Positions 33,066-45,789 of a stretch of DNA of 64,000 bases are shown here, one piece after another. The number at the start of each line of letters is the position of its first letter. The first letter of the stretch is position 1. The translations under genes and the position numbers were made by a program. Origin of the DNA: Plectrocnemia conspersa (lineage: Eukaryota > Arthropoda > Insecta > Trichoptera > Polycentropodidae); assembly GCA_009617715.1 (NCBI GenBank), contig VTFK01000021.1, positions 1,054,001 to 1,118,000 of the forward strand. Reading direction: 5' to 3'. The notes beneath the pieces were generated by a model that saw only the letters and a program-made list of their open reading frames with translations, did no database searches and was not told the DNA's origin.

Positions 33066-35690
33066 CTTTAAAATTTATAAGTAACATTTTAAGACATATA
33101 GCATTTATAAAATAGTCAATGGTGGAAATTTTTATATGATATGGTAAAGATACTGACTTTAGAATATATTAAGTACAACGAAAACAGCATTGAGTTTTCG
33201 AGCGCTGACGTTCTGGCCGCTACGTAAAGAATCAGGGTCGCAATCGCAACTCTTTTAGCCGTTGCGTGTTGTCTAGACTCTAGAGCACACGCCGCTGAAA
33301 ATTTACGGATTGTCAACCACTCGTGTTGACATTTGCGAATTAAATTCTGTATTTTATAAAGTTTATAAACTTATTTTAATTAGAGTTTCTAACTCACTTC
33401 ATTGCGCAAAATAAGTGTCGAAAGCAAGAAAAAAATTCGTCAGTATTCAGACGATTATTTGAATTTCGGTTTTATACCAGCTGTTTATGATGTTTGTATA
33501 CTATTCTCTTTGACCAACGAATCTATAAAAATGGGTATACAAGTCACTAATTTATTGTTAAAAAATTATTAAATAAGAAGAAAATATTTTTATTATGAAG
33601 TTCATCAAGAGACATTTGTAATTCAAGTGTCAGTATCGGGCGGCGATGTTGAATGCGTTAGAGTCCGAGGTAATTAACATGATTGTAACAGTTAAGATAG
33701 ATATAAAATAAGTCATTAGTGCCTCTTAAAGTCTCTCTTTATTCTATATGTTAAGTCAGAAACTGTTAGTATTTTAATATGTTACCTTTCATAAACTTAG
33801 ATAAATTCGAAAAGTTTTATTTAGAGAAAATATGCCATATTATCAAAATTGAACTCTTAAATGAAACATGAGTATGTTTCCCGGGTGATTCTCTCTAAAT
33901 GAAACCATTGTGATTTTTTTTAGTAGCTACAAAAAATTCTAAAAACAATGCCTATTGTGTAAGTACAATAATAAGAGATTATTAATAATAAATTGTTATA
34001 AAAAAATTCAAAAGTCTATGGTTGTTATTGTTAACGTCTGACATTTGGGTGTTCTAATATGATTTTTCTGGGATTCTTCATTAAGTTTTTTTATTTCATT
34101 GACGCTTTCTAACAAGAAAATATCTGGAAGGAGCTTTTTTATAATTTTGATATCAAATATTATTTTTGATAATAATAAAAAGTTTATAACTTCATTTTTA
34201 AATGAATCTTAACGTATTGTTTTTCATATTTTAATTATATCTAAAAGTCTGTTTAATAGCCAATTTTAGTGTTATAATAAATTAACTAACTTATTAATCA
34301 AATTATTGTAGAAAAATTATAGTTTTGGGTTCCGGAAAGAATTTGAGAGTCACGATCGCGTCCTCTTTTAATACCGTTAGAGGCAGGGCGTCCGCATTAA
34401 TCAATTCGCCTATGGCTGTCGCCATCCGGTTCCTTAATACGTTGACATTGCATATTGAACTGTTTAATTTCAGCTACGAGAGCTGGTCCGGTTTAAATCA
34501 CTTAATTTAAATATTTTATGATTTAATTTAAATATTTTATGATTTTTTTTATTGTATCTTTCAATGCATTATTTTTTGTATTGAAATAATATTATGGTTT
34601 TGACTATTGTGACGCATTGGGGTAACCTGTTAGGTCACGATGATACTGATGATCTGAAAATGTTTCAGAGTATTCGCCAAAAATTCGTATTCACCTCTTT
34701 ATAGAAAGGCCTGAAGTCATTGTGGAGGTAGTCAATAAACAATCGACTACTTTTCAGCACTGCCTAGTGTCACGTTGTTACTTTTACAGATAACTTTGGC
34801 CGGCGGAATTCTTTTACAGTTTAGGTGGAGGTGTTTTAAGCAAAAATACTAGTGACTTTTGAGTAGCACATAGAAGGCGTAGAAGATGCTCGGCTTTGTT
34901 ATACGGAGCGCGGGTCACTTCAGTAATTTACTGGCGATTCGCATTGTATATGAAATTAAGAAACAAAAAAATTAGAATGCATGTAAAAAAAAAAGAGAAT
35001 GCGAAAAAAAAATTGAGATATCTTTACAAGAAGGAGTTGGGGTCGTATCCGTATTTGTATTTTAGTGGCAATACAATTTATTGTATTCTCAGCGAAACGA
35101 ATGTGTAAATGAAGTACTTTTTAAAGTTGTGACAACCCGTCAATACTCGGCGATTTTTGGTTGCGATCTTTAGAAAGCCCTAGAGAGTCGCGATCGCGTC
35201 CCTTGTTGTGGTCAGGACGTCAATGTTTGAGAACGCTCCTTCTACATAATCCACGTAACTTCTCAAAAAGCGTGTCAAACACAAATATGTGATATGGTTC
35301 TCATCTATTTTAGGTATGCACAATAACTGTTTTTTTTTAAATACTGGTGTAATAGTCATCATGGCGTATTAAGATGTCAAGTCATGATGGTTAGATATGT
35401 AATAATATTAAAATTGCTTCATGACTAATTTGTAAGTAAATGAAACTCGGTGACTCTTTTTATATTTTAGGTGCAAAATTTAAGCTTTTAGGTATACTAA
35501 TAATAATCTAATCCAGCTTTTAAAACTAATAATAAATTTTATAAATGTGCTTTAAAATAATTGTTATTACTGCGAGATAGCTGTGATTTGGATAAGATCT
35601 ATATGTACATTGTCTTAACGGACTGTTTAGTACAAAAATATGTAATAATGCATACAAAAAAATAAAAACGTTGTTCTAAAATTATTATGC
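33066..35690. other. AT-rich spacer
   Basis: Mostly AT-rich with moderate patches at 33190-33310, 34325-34500 and 35120-35230. GTCACGATCGCGTCC (34350) recurs as GTCGCGATCGCGTCC (35187), hinting at an old repeat. No recognised ORF or element end. It contains the tandem duplication at 34502-34543. Confidence 0.45.
34502..34543. repeat. Perfect 21-bp tandem duplication
   Basis: The unit 34502-34522 (TTAATTTAAATATTTTATGA plus T) is repeated exactly at 34523-34543. Confidence 0.95.
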
Positions 35691-36150
35691 AGCGTTTGTT
35701 GCTGCTCAAGGGCTCGTTGCTGAGCGACTGACCTTCGCTTAACTCTATATAAATACATATATCACACTATCATCAATATTTTTTCAAAACTAAAAATACA
35801 ATTACATACCCATGCCTCGGTAAGGATATGACGGTTGGGGGGCGGTGGCTCCAGCCACCCTCCAGCGCCCGATCAGATAGCGGGCGGCAATAATATGACG
35901 ACACTTCACAGTGCTCGCTTTTTAGCGTTCGGGCGCTTCTGCCGCCCACCCACTTTACGTGGGGCCAGATAGGGATGCTAATAGAAGTTTTCATGAGATC
36001 GCTGCGAGGAAACGTTTGTTGAGAGAACGTTTTACGACGGGGTCGCGATAGGGGTGCGGCCCGCCCGCCCTTATCAACAGCCGAACATCTCGCACAAACA
36101 TATTCGTGGCGAATTATCGACGCACGTACTATCCATGTACATTCATACAT
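35691..36150. other. GC-richer non-coding island I15
   Basis: GGGCGGCAATAATATGACGA near 35881 and GCGGCCCGCCCGCCC near 36057. The minus-strand 125-codon ORF (35773-36150) is arginine- and proline-rich, consistent with chance in GC-rich DNA. Confidence 0.4.
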
Positions 36151-37430
36151 ATATGTAGAGTTAAGTATGGTATATATTTGTCTAATTAATTAATAACACG
36201 GTTAGATGCTAAGACACAAATAATGTGAAAGTACTATAATACATTAGTAATGATGATTCTAATATTTTACAATAATAATTCGTCAGATTGTGATCATTTT
36301 CACAATCTTCTAAAATTAGATCAACCTTTAGAAAAAATCAGCCTTGATCTATAGCGAACGTCTCAGATCTTTGATCGATGACTCCTCGGCGTTCGTGCGA
36401 CCAATAAAACGAAAAAAAGCTATCGGAGATAGATAGAGATAGAAATAAAGCAAGCGCCGAAAGTGTTCTGATAGTGTTATAATGATAGGGCGGACGTCAC
36501 GTTCTCGTGGCCACGAAAGAGACGGGTCATTCTTGACCACCCACTGATTCATTATCGTTGTGTTTGTTTAGGTTCACCGTGTGCGATGTGCCACTGATGG
36601 ATCATCGCAGCGGGGCGGAAAAGTTCCCGGACTCACCACCGGGTCACCACCGTGGAATGTTGGACTTTGATGGAATGTCATAAATTAAGCCGAGTGATAT
36701 TTATTATTGTGATTATGTTACTACAATGCTGTGCTTGGGTATTATTAACTATTTAAAAGAGTAAATGATAAATATCAAATTATTCGGACAACCCCCGTGT
36801 TGCGCCACACAAGGGGTATTCTTTTCTAAATCGTTCTTGGGAAATATTTTAAAGAAGATGATTAACCTTTAATTTAAAAAAAATAATGGTACATATTTTA
36901 ACTTTAACATAAGAAAACGTTTGCACGTTTGTAACATAGACAACTATGTATATGAAATAAATTTAGTTTATGTAAGACATCGTTGATTTTTCATGACAAA
37001 TCGTTTCTAAATATATCTTTTTATAATTTATTACAATATATTATGAGCCATTGTATTTAATAAATTTATTTTAATCCATGTTTAAGTGTATCTATTATAT
37101 TTACAGTACCTGGATATATTATTTGACCCAAGCGAAATAAATACGTTTTTTATGTAAAGGCAGCGCAATTATGTTTGAACTCGATCTTTACTATCTATGA
37201 AGTTGTTGTATATATTTACTGGCATTACTGGGAAGTTATTTGCATACTTGCATTCCTACTGCATATGTCATTTGTTATTGTTTTTCTGGCGTGAGCGTTT
37301 GTGTTCGAATATAACCCAAAAATTCGATTTAGTGGTTGGTCAATAATTTATTAAATATATCGGTTTGCATGCATGTTTTCATTTTGTGCATTAGTAACCG
37401 ATTTTAAATTGGATAAATATATTTATTTTT
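36151..37430. other. Spacer with GC-richer island I16
   Basis: An island at about 36340-36680 with a GGACTCACCACCGGGTCACC word near 36630. The rest is AT-rich and without features. Confidence 0.4.
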
Positions 37431-37760
37431 TAATTAAACACGGAAACACTTGGACCTGTTGCCGAACAAAGTTGGACAAATATCAGGATTTTATTCTATC
37501 TTAATATGAGATTGCAAAAGCAGTTGGTGTCTCGAGAAGTTCTGTGAAGAATATCAAGAAAAAAATATACTCTGGAGTCACTTTAAATACAAGAAAAAGG
37601 GTTCTTATAGAAGATGCCTTATTTGGTGTAAAAAAAAGAAACTAAGACTGAGTTTGAAAAAATATTATTAAGTAATAGGCAAAACTTTCAGTTAGTTGCT
37701 TGTATGCAAATCTATCCTAAGGCCAAATTAGATGTACGGTATTTATCTATTGGGATCAAC
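37431..37760 (+). pseudogene. Helix-turn-helix transposase fragment (Tc1-like)
   Basis: YEIAKAVGVSRSSVKNIKKK (from 37505) has the form of the first helix-turn-helix of Tc1-like transposases (EIAKxxGxSxSTVxxIxKK). It is followed by TLNTRKRVLIEDALFG and a stop near 37645. A loosely matching continuation (KTEFEKILLSNRQN in another frame) reaches about 37700. No catalytic domain or TIR was found, and a stop lies directly upstream (37502). The family assignment is moderate at best. Confidence 0.4.
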
Positions 37761-37829
37761 AAACAATTTCAGATGTTGCAAAATATAATCTTAATAGATG
37801 CTTTGTGGTATGGATATCATAAGGGTATT

Positions 37830-38830
37830 CAAAAGCTCTATTTTGTATAAAAAATTCAAGTCTATATCTTTAAAAGAAACCAAATACTAGCGTTAACTAT
37901 ATGCCAAGTCTTATAAAAGCTCGAATGGGGGCCCGGTCAATGACACGTAAACGTGTTTTTTAAAAAAAAAAAAATGTTTTATAATTTTTTTAATGCAAAT
38001 TAAGTATTTTAAACACTTTTGTATCAAAATTAAAGATATTTTTAAATGACACTTTTAACTATATTTTTACGCAAAAGCTCGTTCGGGGCCGCCATTTTGT
38101 TTTATTAAAAAAAAATAATAAAAATTTTTTAAATACAGAACGTAAAAGGGGGGGGGTGCTCGACATTTTTAGTAGGACGATTTTGCAAAGTTATGACACT
38201 TTTAATTTTTACATCTTCAAAACCAAGCAGTTAAGAGCGTTAACTCTTCTGAAAGTCTCAAAATGGCTCGTATGGGGGTCTGATCGAACTGATACATCGC
38301 TTGTTTTGAAGCAAAAAACTATTTTTTTAATATTTTATTTAGATGAAGTTTAGGCTTTTAAATGTTTCATACATAGCAATTTTTTTGTTAAAATTTAAGC
38401 CTACTGAGTTACGAGTGTTTAAGTTTATATACTTGTTGCCATTTTGCAAAAAATTGACACATTGGATTTTGCTAGCAAACAAACATATACACTGTCATCA
38501 AAATTCAACTTTAAATCTGTATAAATAAGCTAATACTGACCTCAACTATATTGTACGTCTTATAAGCGTATGTATGGTGGGCCGATCGACTCATAACACT
38601 AAACGTGTTTTGGAAAAAAAACATTTTTTTTTTATTTTTACTTTTTTTAAAAGGTATCATAAGTATATTTAAAATCTTTATTTTGTATCAAAAATTCAAG
38701 TCTATATCTTTAAAAGGAACCAAATACTAGCGTTAATCATATGCCAAGTCGCATTAAAGCTCGCGTGGGGGCCCGGTCAAACTAGTTTTTAGGAAAAAAA
38801 ATTATATTTTTTTTATATTTTTTTAAATGC
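37830..38830. repeat. Diverged tandem array with GGGGGCCCGGTCAA word
   Basis: Four to five blocks share a layout: CAAAAATTCAAGTCTATATC; CCAAATACTAGCGTTAA; a TATAAAAGCTCG-like word; GGGGGCCCGGTCAA; then an ACGTGTTTT plus poly-A tract. The clearest are at about 37855-37990 and 38690-38810. Weaker ones lie near 38075, 38255 and 38560 (GGGGCCGCC, GGGGGTCTGATCGA, GGTGGGCCGATCGA). A G9 run lies at about 38148-38156. The two small ORFs here (38156-38353, 38343-38528) are incidental. Confidence 0.7.
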
Positions 38831-39960
38831 TTTGTGGTATATTTTAAACTTTCTTATTCATAAGGACTTAAAAATGAAAATTGTTACAGAAGAAGTGAAA
38901 ATTATAAGAAGGAGATACAAGAAAAGAAACATCCAGAAAATGAGCCAAAAAATTAATTACAGAGAGATCGACTGAAAAACTTTTTAAATAAGATAAAAAG
39001 TATTTGATTTTATTTTTTATTTTGTAAAAAATGATTTAACCCTATTTTTTCTACTGTATTAGTTTATAATTATAATCAAATTTAATGCAATATGTAAGTT
39101 GTATTATATGCAATAATAAAAATGTAAATGAAAAATATTTTTGATTATTTTGTCAACGCAAAAGTAGTGAAAACGATAAAATTTATTTACCGAATAAAAT
39201 GTAATAAAATATATTTAAATATTTAAGTCACATAATAATAAAAATGATAAATATACCCAAATAGTTTTAAATACACATAAAATAGTAAAAAATCAGATAA
39301 TAATAAAAATGATAAATTTTACGTATTTTATTTACGTATTTTATATACTACAAAAAAATAACTTCCAGTAGAAAAAATAGTTTTACCTATTAATTGCTTT
39401 ATTTTTATAATAATAATTAGTCAAAAAACTCAAAATAACAATAATATGGTTTGTATTTAAATAAAATAATAAATATTTTAGATTATTTTTAAAAGTAATT
39501 AAAGTCAGTAAATTTACTAAAAAAAAGATTGAAAGATTTTTTAGTTATAGTAAAAATGAGTTATCACATATTTTTTAAATATAAATTAAACCATCTTACT
39601 ACTGTGACTAGCATATTTGTGTAAAATTTATATAATCTAATTTTAAAATATTTATTAAATTTAGCTTATACATATAAGTGAAACGTTGAATAACAAAATT
39701 AGTCATATGCATTTCAGACTTTTACGTATTTTAAAAATATTTGGTTAAAATTATATAACTATATTAAAAAAACTATACATGTTTTTAAAAATCTATTTAT
39801 AAATAAAGCTAAAATAATACAAAAATAAAATAACTTTAAATTTAGTAAATAGCCAAATCAATGATATAAATAAAAATACATAAAAAACATTTTATAAAAA
39901 ATAATTACCGAGAAAAATGTGATTTTTCTGCAAATTTTTTATAAACTTGCAATGCAAAAT
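38831..39960. other. Very AT-rich spacer
   Basis: Extremely AT-rich with ATAATAAAAATGATAAAT occurring twice near 39234 and 39298. No coding or element signal. Confidence 0.65.
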
Positions 39961-40215
39961 TTCTGGAGAGCTGCATGAGTATGGAGATAATGCTTTTGTT
40001 ACAATAATACATAAAGTAATATGTAACGTTGGAAAAAACGAATTATTGTCCATATTTGGAAAAAGAGGAATAAACTGAACTATAGAGAGATCTCACTACT
40101 GAGTTTATACATAATATATATATATAGAAAGCTAGAATAATATGCTAAAGAATTTCAGTGTGGATTCCAAGCAATGAGATAGACTTTGGAAATAGTTTAC
40201 ATTCATTTATACATC
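39961..40215 (+). pseudogene. LINE reverse-transcriptase fragment
   Basis: Homologous to 27331-27545 (shared ATAATACATAAAGTAATATG). It shows FVTIIHKVICN (about 39993), a degraded NNYRGISL (ACTATAGAGAGATCTCACTA near 40079) and EFQCGFQ-like residues (AATTTCAGTGTGGATTCCAA, 40151), the block after the NYRGISL helix. Several stops; it is only a piece of the palm domain, with no catalytic box. Confidence 0.7.
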
Positions 40216-41350
40216 ACAAATAAAAAAATAGTGATACATTACAAAATAAAAAATATAATTTTCAATCTTCAAGAATGTTTATTTAAAATCTAAAACGCCA
40301 AAAAGAGGCAAATAAAAATCTTAAAAAAATATTAACAACACAAAAGGTTTTTTCATTACGTTTTTTCAGTTAATCGTCACTGCTTTTTTCGTCATTCACA
40401 ATTTAATATTTCATGATTGGTGTCGTCCCAAAAAAAAAAAAACACATCACGAAAACGTGTCGTAATCGCCGGCTATGTATAACATTACACATATCCATTT
40501 TTTTCCTCCTCGAATCTATTAGACACGTTTCCTATTATTAGCCGTAATGCGATCGCGTTCGAAAATTATCTGATAATTCGGTCCCAAAACGATTAGGCCC
40601 CGCGGCGGTTAGGTTGACAGATTGCGCGTTCGCGGGGCCCCGAAACGGCGGCAATTAGGCTTCGGGTTAGGTGTTGAGCGACTCCGCCAAAATTGTACCC
40701 CAATGGACTACCTATCTGTATGGAATGAATGTAATGCAACATAAATTGCGGTCGACCCACCCCCACTCCTTTGGTGGTCCTTAGTAAATTGACACAAATT
40801 ATTGTATTTACGGGAGACCTCTGATGTTTTTTGAAATAGACCATAGGGCCCTTCAAGCTTTGGTGATAAAAGTGAAATTTAGTTGTTAACGTCCACCACA
40901 AAATTTTACTATCAAACATATCGTGACAGAACTAGAGACTGACTGAACATTATGTAACTAGTTTAAAATGCCAATAGAACGCAGTAAAATTTATGCAATA
41001 AATGTATATTATAATAAAGATAGCAATTACGCTTACTATTACTATCTAGAAGTATCTTCAACCGTCTTTATTAAAAAAATAAAATTATTGTCACACAAAA
41101 ACGTAACTTTTATAGAAATATAAAAATATGAATATAATCAATAAAACCTCTCTCAATGATCATGGTAAATACAACTTGTACAACTTACAGATTAGAATAT
41201 CTAAACACGAACCATTTAAGAAGTTTAATGATCTGCATCCAGGCGATTACTACTATGACACACGTTCTCCATGAGGTGCCCGACTCTGAAAAAAATAATA
41301 ACAAAAATATATTTATAAAAAAATTAAAAATCATTAAAAAATCAGTTTCA
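40216..41350. other. Spacer with GC-richer island I17
   Basis: A 13-A run near 40430 precedes an island at about 40440-40770 (GGCCCCGCGGCGG near 40596). The minus-strand ORF 40593-40919 is unrecognised. After that the sequence is AT-rich. The ORF at 41156-41374 is unrecognised and overlaps the start of the next repeat. Confidence 0.4.
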
Positions 41351-41600
41351 AAGTATATTCAAACCGAATTTTGATCAATAGGAGTGCGCAAAAAGCAATT
41401 ATCTCTTCTCAGAAGGCAAAATCCACGTCAAAGCAATAAAAAATCGTGTCGAGCCGTCGCGGTGGAAACGCTCGGTAACGACGGCACGATTTTATTGCTT
41501 TTGACGTGGATTTTTGACTTCTGAGAAGAGATAATTGTTTTTTTGCGCTCTCCTATTGGGAAAAATTTGGTTTAAATGTGCCTTATTTGATTCTCACTCG
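41351..41600. repeat. Long foldback (palindromic) element, copy P2
   Basis: About 110-bp arms folded around GGTAACGACGG near 41472. Outer to inner, the left arm reads AAGTATATTCAAACCGAATT, GCGCAAAAAGCAATTATCTC, TTCTCAGAAGGCAAAATCCA, CAAAGCAATAAAAAATCGTG, GAAACGCTCG. The right arm mirrors it with a few mismatches and a short deletion beside the axis. It is non-coding. Confidence 0.88.
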
Positions 41601-43600
41601 TAATATTGTTATAAAAAGTGTTTTAAAATATAGGAAAATATATAAAAAGTGCTTAAAAATATATTTAAAAACATAGGGAAAGAAAAAGACATTAAAATAA
41701 TTAACTAATTAACTGATCAGAACATAATACCAATGTTATAATCGATGACTAATACCTGAAAGACCTTGATTTAAATTCTATATGAATGAATGCGTTTTCA
41801 AAATTTTTATCGTATGTGGGAAATCGAAATATGATTATTATTGATATAATTATCACTCTTATTTTATATAATTATAACCAATCATCACAAATTATGTTTT
41901 CCTGGATTTTCCTAATCTTACTGGTAATTAAAATTCAGTACTTTATAGAGAAAATTATATAAATATGTATAAAAAAATCCATTTCTTTTCAGATGTAATT
42001 TAAAAGCAATATTACAATATTTATTACTTTTTATATTTGACTAATATTATATTCATTATTTTGTATTAAAAATTCGGATTTATAATTTTAAAACTCAATT
42101 TTTTTCTCCCACATATTTTCATGTATGCTTAGTATACATCACCGGAGTTTATGACTTTTTTCTGCGTAGTAAGAGAAACGTGAAGAAAATACTATCAATG
42201 GATTTTTAATGCATTTTTTTCAATAGCAATCTACTATTTAAAATACTAAAAAATAATGACACATAAAACGCAGTAAAATAAATACAAAACATCACAAAAA
42301 CTATTTTGGGCAAATTACAACCAATGGTGTGATTTTCCATCAAATCTTAAAATAAATCTTGATTATATATTTTTGAAAATTATTTGTACAAATTTAATTA
42401 CAATTAAAAATTATTTAATTTTTACTTTAAAATATTATTTAATCACAAAACACTAATTTTACGAGACGGTATTTGAAAATTTACCTATACAAAAATTTAG
42501 GATTTATCGGATCTTGATTGAACAGTCCATAAAAAAATGTTTGTTCTTACCCTTTGCAAATAGCATACAGCACATTGTCTAATAGTATAAGCTGTATATT
42601 TAAAACTGTGAGTATTTAATGTCGATATGAAAAAAATATTTCGCGCAGCTGTTTTCGTCTTATATCTGCTGATAAACTGATCAATATATATGTTTTATTA
42701 TATATATTTTACATTTAACTTTAAAAATACTGTTTTTTAATAATCTAAAAGTAACACAGAAGTATATTATTATATATTAAGAGAAGCTCTTTTTTTATAA
42801 TAAACATAAAAGTGTACTTAAAAAAGTAATAAAATATAATTTTCATAAAATTTCACTCTTGTGATATTTTTTTAGTTGCCTAATCCTTTGTATAATCACA
42901 ATGTAATCGTTCCACGAGCAATTTGAATCAGTTTTGCTAAAACCATATACATAAAACATCATCATCACGGCGAGACAAATTTCTGTGACGTTTCAGTCAC
43001 AGTTACTTATATATAAAAAACAAAGAGTGGATTTCACGCCGAAATTGTCAATGGCCCTATTGTTTCTGGTGCGAGCACAAATTAAAATGATTTTCGTATG
43101 TGCATAATTAGTATTCTAATGTACCTGCGGCGATATCGTTATTATTTTTATATAGGTGTATTACACGCGCGCAAAAAAAACAATGGTTTAATTTTTAATT
43201 TCACGATTTTGATGGCATGACATTTCCTACTGCCTACTGTTTGTTTTATGTAATCGTTAAAAATGGAAAAAGTTTTAATTGCGCCGATTAACGTTTGCGT
43301 TTGTGACAAAATGTCGTAAAAAATAGTCACGGATTTTAGAAATGCTATGTGATATCCGCTATGTCGAAAGATTATGTAATAATTTTGCTTATGAAAATCT
43401 TATAAAATGGTTTTAGATTTACTTTTTATTTTTTAAGTTAAATATTGAACTATACTAAAGGCGAAATAAATTATTAGCAATCAGATTTTAAAGCTCAAAG
43501 CAATTGCTTCCTTGCATATCACACATATATGCAAATTTTTTAAAGAAATCCTAATTTAATTAGTGGATTTACTACTTGAAAACATCAAAATCTCAAGACA
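41601..43600. other. AT-rich spacer
   Basis: Very AT-rich, with a moderate patch at 42960-43150. The minus-strand ORF 43148-43330 is unrecognised. Confidence 0.55.
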
Positions 43601-43669
43601 CTCAAGATACACAATAATATTGAAATACAAAAATGATAAAAAAATATAAGTGAACGCCTCATGATATAA

Positions 43670-43984
43670 TCACTTTACTTACAATTGGATGAATCAATGG
43701 ATGTCGGTGATATTATACAATTGCTAGTTTTTATTACAATTATCTTTGCAGATTTTTCTATTAAAGAAAAATCGTTGGAAACAATCTTGTTGCGAGGGAG
43801 AACTCGAAGTGTTGATATTATTACCGGATTCAATAAATATGTAACTAAGATACAGTTGCTATTAATAAAACATGATTTATTGCATCATATTAGAATGACA
43901 ACGATTTTTCAGTTATTAATGGCTATCCTTTCATTGGTATTAGATGGATTTTCTATTGTTTACGTTGGAAAATGTGCCACATAG
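43670..43984 (+). pseudogene. hAT transposase fragment (first catalytic region)
   Basis: LQLDESMDVGDIIQLLVFIT followed by IIFADFSIKEKSLETILLRG matches the first-catalytic-aspartate block of GTF2IRD2/ZBED5-type hAT transposases (LQLDESTDVSDxAQLxVFIR ... KEELLxxxxLxxxTRGxDI). The D of LDES is the catalytic residue. The frame then degenerates; the remainder (to 43984) matches poorly. Another part of the same kind of transposase lies downstream on the opposite strand, so the element has been rearranged. Confidence 0.78.
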
Positions 43985-44269
43985 ATTCCAGCTGACGATA
44001 CCAAAATGTAAGTTTAATTTTAAAAGCTCTTATATCATCAAACATTTGATTAATCAGTTTATTTGGTCCTTAAAGTTATACATTTAAATTATTTTAATGT
44101 TAATTTAAAATCAACAAAAAAGCAAAATCACACATACATTTTTTTTATTAAATTCCGAAACAGGAATTTAATAAAAAAAATCTTATTTAATTTTTTTAAT
44201 CGTACATTCGCTTTTCGCGTACATTTTACCTCAAAATTCTTTAAATTAATAATGGTTCAGCTCTCGAAA

Positions 44270-44460
44270 TTAAACCCAATTGCCATTTTTTATGATCAAT
44301 GTGACCATTTTTAATATTTTTGCATACAAATTTTCCTGATGTAAAATGCAATAAGAAACGATGATTTGCATCACATTTATGGATAAAAGTCCTGATACGC
44401 CAATATACATACTAGACATGGCTCTTGATCCGTCCGTTGATTTTTCCACGATATTTTCTA
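44270..44460 (-). pseudogene. hAT transposase fragment (TDG block), inverted
   Basis: The minus-strand frame reads VEKSTDGSRAMSSMYIGVSG, then SYCILHQENLYAKILKM. This matches the TDGAPAM ... YHCIIHQExLCAKxLKM block that directly follows the LDES region in GTF2IRD2-like hAT transposases. Here it lies on the strand opposite to its neighbour at 43670, so an inversion or two separate insertions must be invoked. Confidence 0.75.
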
Positions 44461-45039
44461 TTGTGATATTAAATCGGCACAAAACACTTTTTAACTTCGG
44501 TGGTATTCCCGTTTAATGAGACTAATGATACTAGTTCTTCCATTAAATTAAAACTGGAATCCATTCCTCTTAAAAGAAACAGCAAATTTGTATCACTAAT
44601 GTTACAACTTTCATTTAAGGCTCAAGATATCGACTCCAGCTTCGAGATTCGCTCCTTTAAACATAATTGTATATTAATTGTAGACCGAGATCGATCAAAA
44701 AAAATGGTTTCTTATTTTTGCTAAAATTTTACTTACTTGAATGATCATGTGGTAATTTTAAAAATATTTCATTATCACTTTTTTGCAGTTTATTTAATTT
44801 ATCTTTTAATTTTCTAGTATGTTTAGTTTTAAAGGATGTTTTTTTTTATAATCAGATATTTTTTTTTTAACATATTAAACAAACAGATTTAATTTTTACA
44901 GATTCAAAAAATAGTTGTTTGTGAATATTTCAAGGATTAAAAAATATGAGTTATATGATTATAAGAATTATTGAAAGTAATGCATAACTGTTCATGTAAC
45001 ATTATGGTATGCTAGCGATTTTGATGTTTTGATTTAGAT
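44461..45039. other. Spacer between hAT fragments
   Basis: The ORF 44500-44724 (plus; FNETNDTSSSIKLKLESIPL) is unrecognised. The rest is AT-rich with T runs. Probably more of the decayed hAT element. Confidence 0.4.
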
Positions 45040-45059
45040 GTCTATTGGTATTTATATTT

Positions 45060-45112
45060 TTAAAAAGTTTCGGTGGGCCGAATGCGGTCCGTGAGCCGTA
45101 AGTTGCTCATTA
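45060..45112 (-). mobile_element. hAT terminus (GCGGTCCGTGAGCC type)
   Basis: Read on the minus strand, TAATGAGCAACTTACGGCTC runs into ACGGACCGCATTCGGCCC. This is the well-known kind of hAT end (GGTGGGCAACxTxCGGCxCGCGGGCCGCATxCGGCCC). It lies between the inverted and direct transposase fragments. Confidence 0.65.
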
Positions 45113-45119
45113 CAGTTTA

Positions 45120-45480
45120 GAGGAAATTTTTCAAATGCAATTCAAAGACGAAAAACTGGACTTAATTTTATAGATATGTGAGGTTATTAAGACGATACAA
45201 GTTTTTGTAAATATTTCAAAATTTGATGGACGAAATTATTAATATTCTTAAAAAAAAGAGATGATCATCCAAATCCGCTTGAAAAAAATTGTCTCAGTGA
45301 CATAGCATTCTTGATTGATTTCACAGTTTATTGATTTTAAATTTACAAGGTAAAAACAGCACCATCTTTGATATTTTTTGTATCAATAATTCGAGTAATA
45401 AAAAATCAAGTCATTCAAATACTTTCGATCTTCCGAGAAAGTATGCATATTTTTAAACATCTGTCACGAACACCTTCGGA
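45120..45480 (+). pseudogene. hAT transposase fragment (FLIDFT block)
   Basis: HPNPLEKNCLSDIAFLIDFT (about 45265-45325) followed, after breaks, by YKVKTAPSLIFF corresponds to the DLAFLxDIT ... LQGKxxxxxDLF block, as in the 5401-5690 fragment. Together with 43670 and 44270 it represents three successive portions of one GTF2IRD2-like protein, the middle one inverted. Stops and shifts throughout. Confidence 0.6.
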
Positions 45481-45789
45481 AAGGTTTTTTATCTGAATAT
45501 CTTCTTTTCGTCATTCCCAAACCCATAGTAAAACCTTCCAAGAAGTATGCATATTAGGTATTAACCAGCCTTTACTTATGCAGCGTTATAAAAAAGGCAG
45601 CGGTTGTACACATTTTAAAAGAATTCGTACAAATTTAATTTTATATAATATAAAATACTTAAAGAGAAATAAGAATTTTCGAATACACACAAGAAATAAA
45701 AAGAAAGGAACATTGCTTTCAGAAATACCCACTTTCTAGGTAGTAATTTTACAATAAACATTTATTCAAGGGGAGAGCTTGTAGTTTTT

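Noticed and set aside
35773..36150. 125-codon minus-strand ORF
   Set aside because: Arginine- and proline-rich translation of a GC-rich island; no domain, start context or exon partners.
37830..38830. CRISPR-like spacing of repeated blocks
   Set aside because: The repeats are diverged, of uneven spacing and in a eukaryotic transposon context; this is a decayed tandem array.
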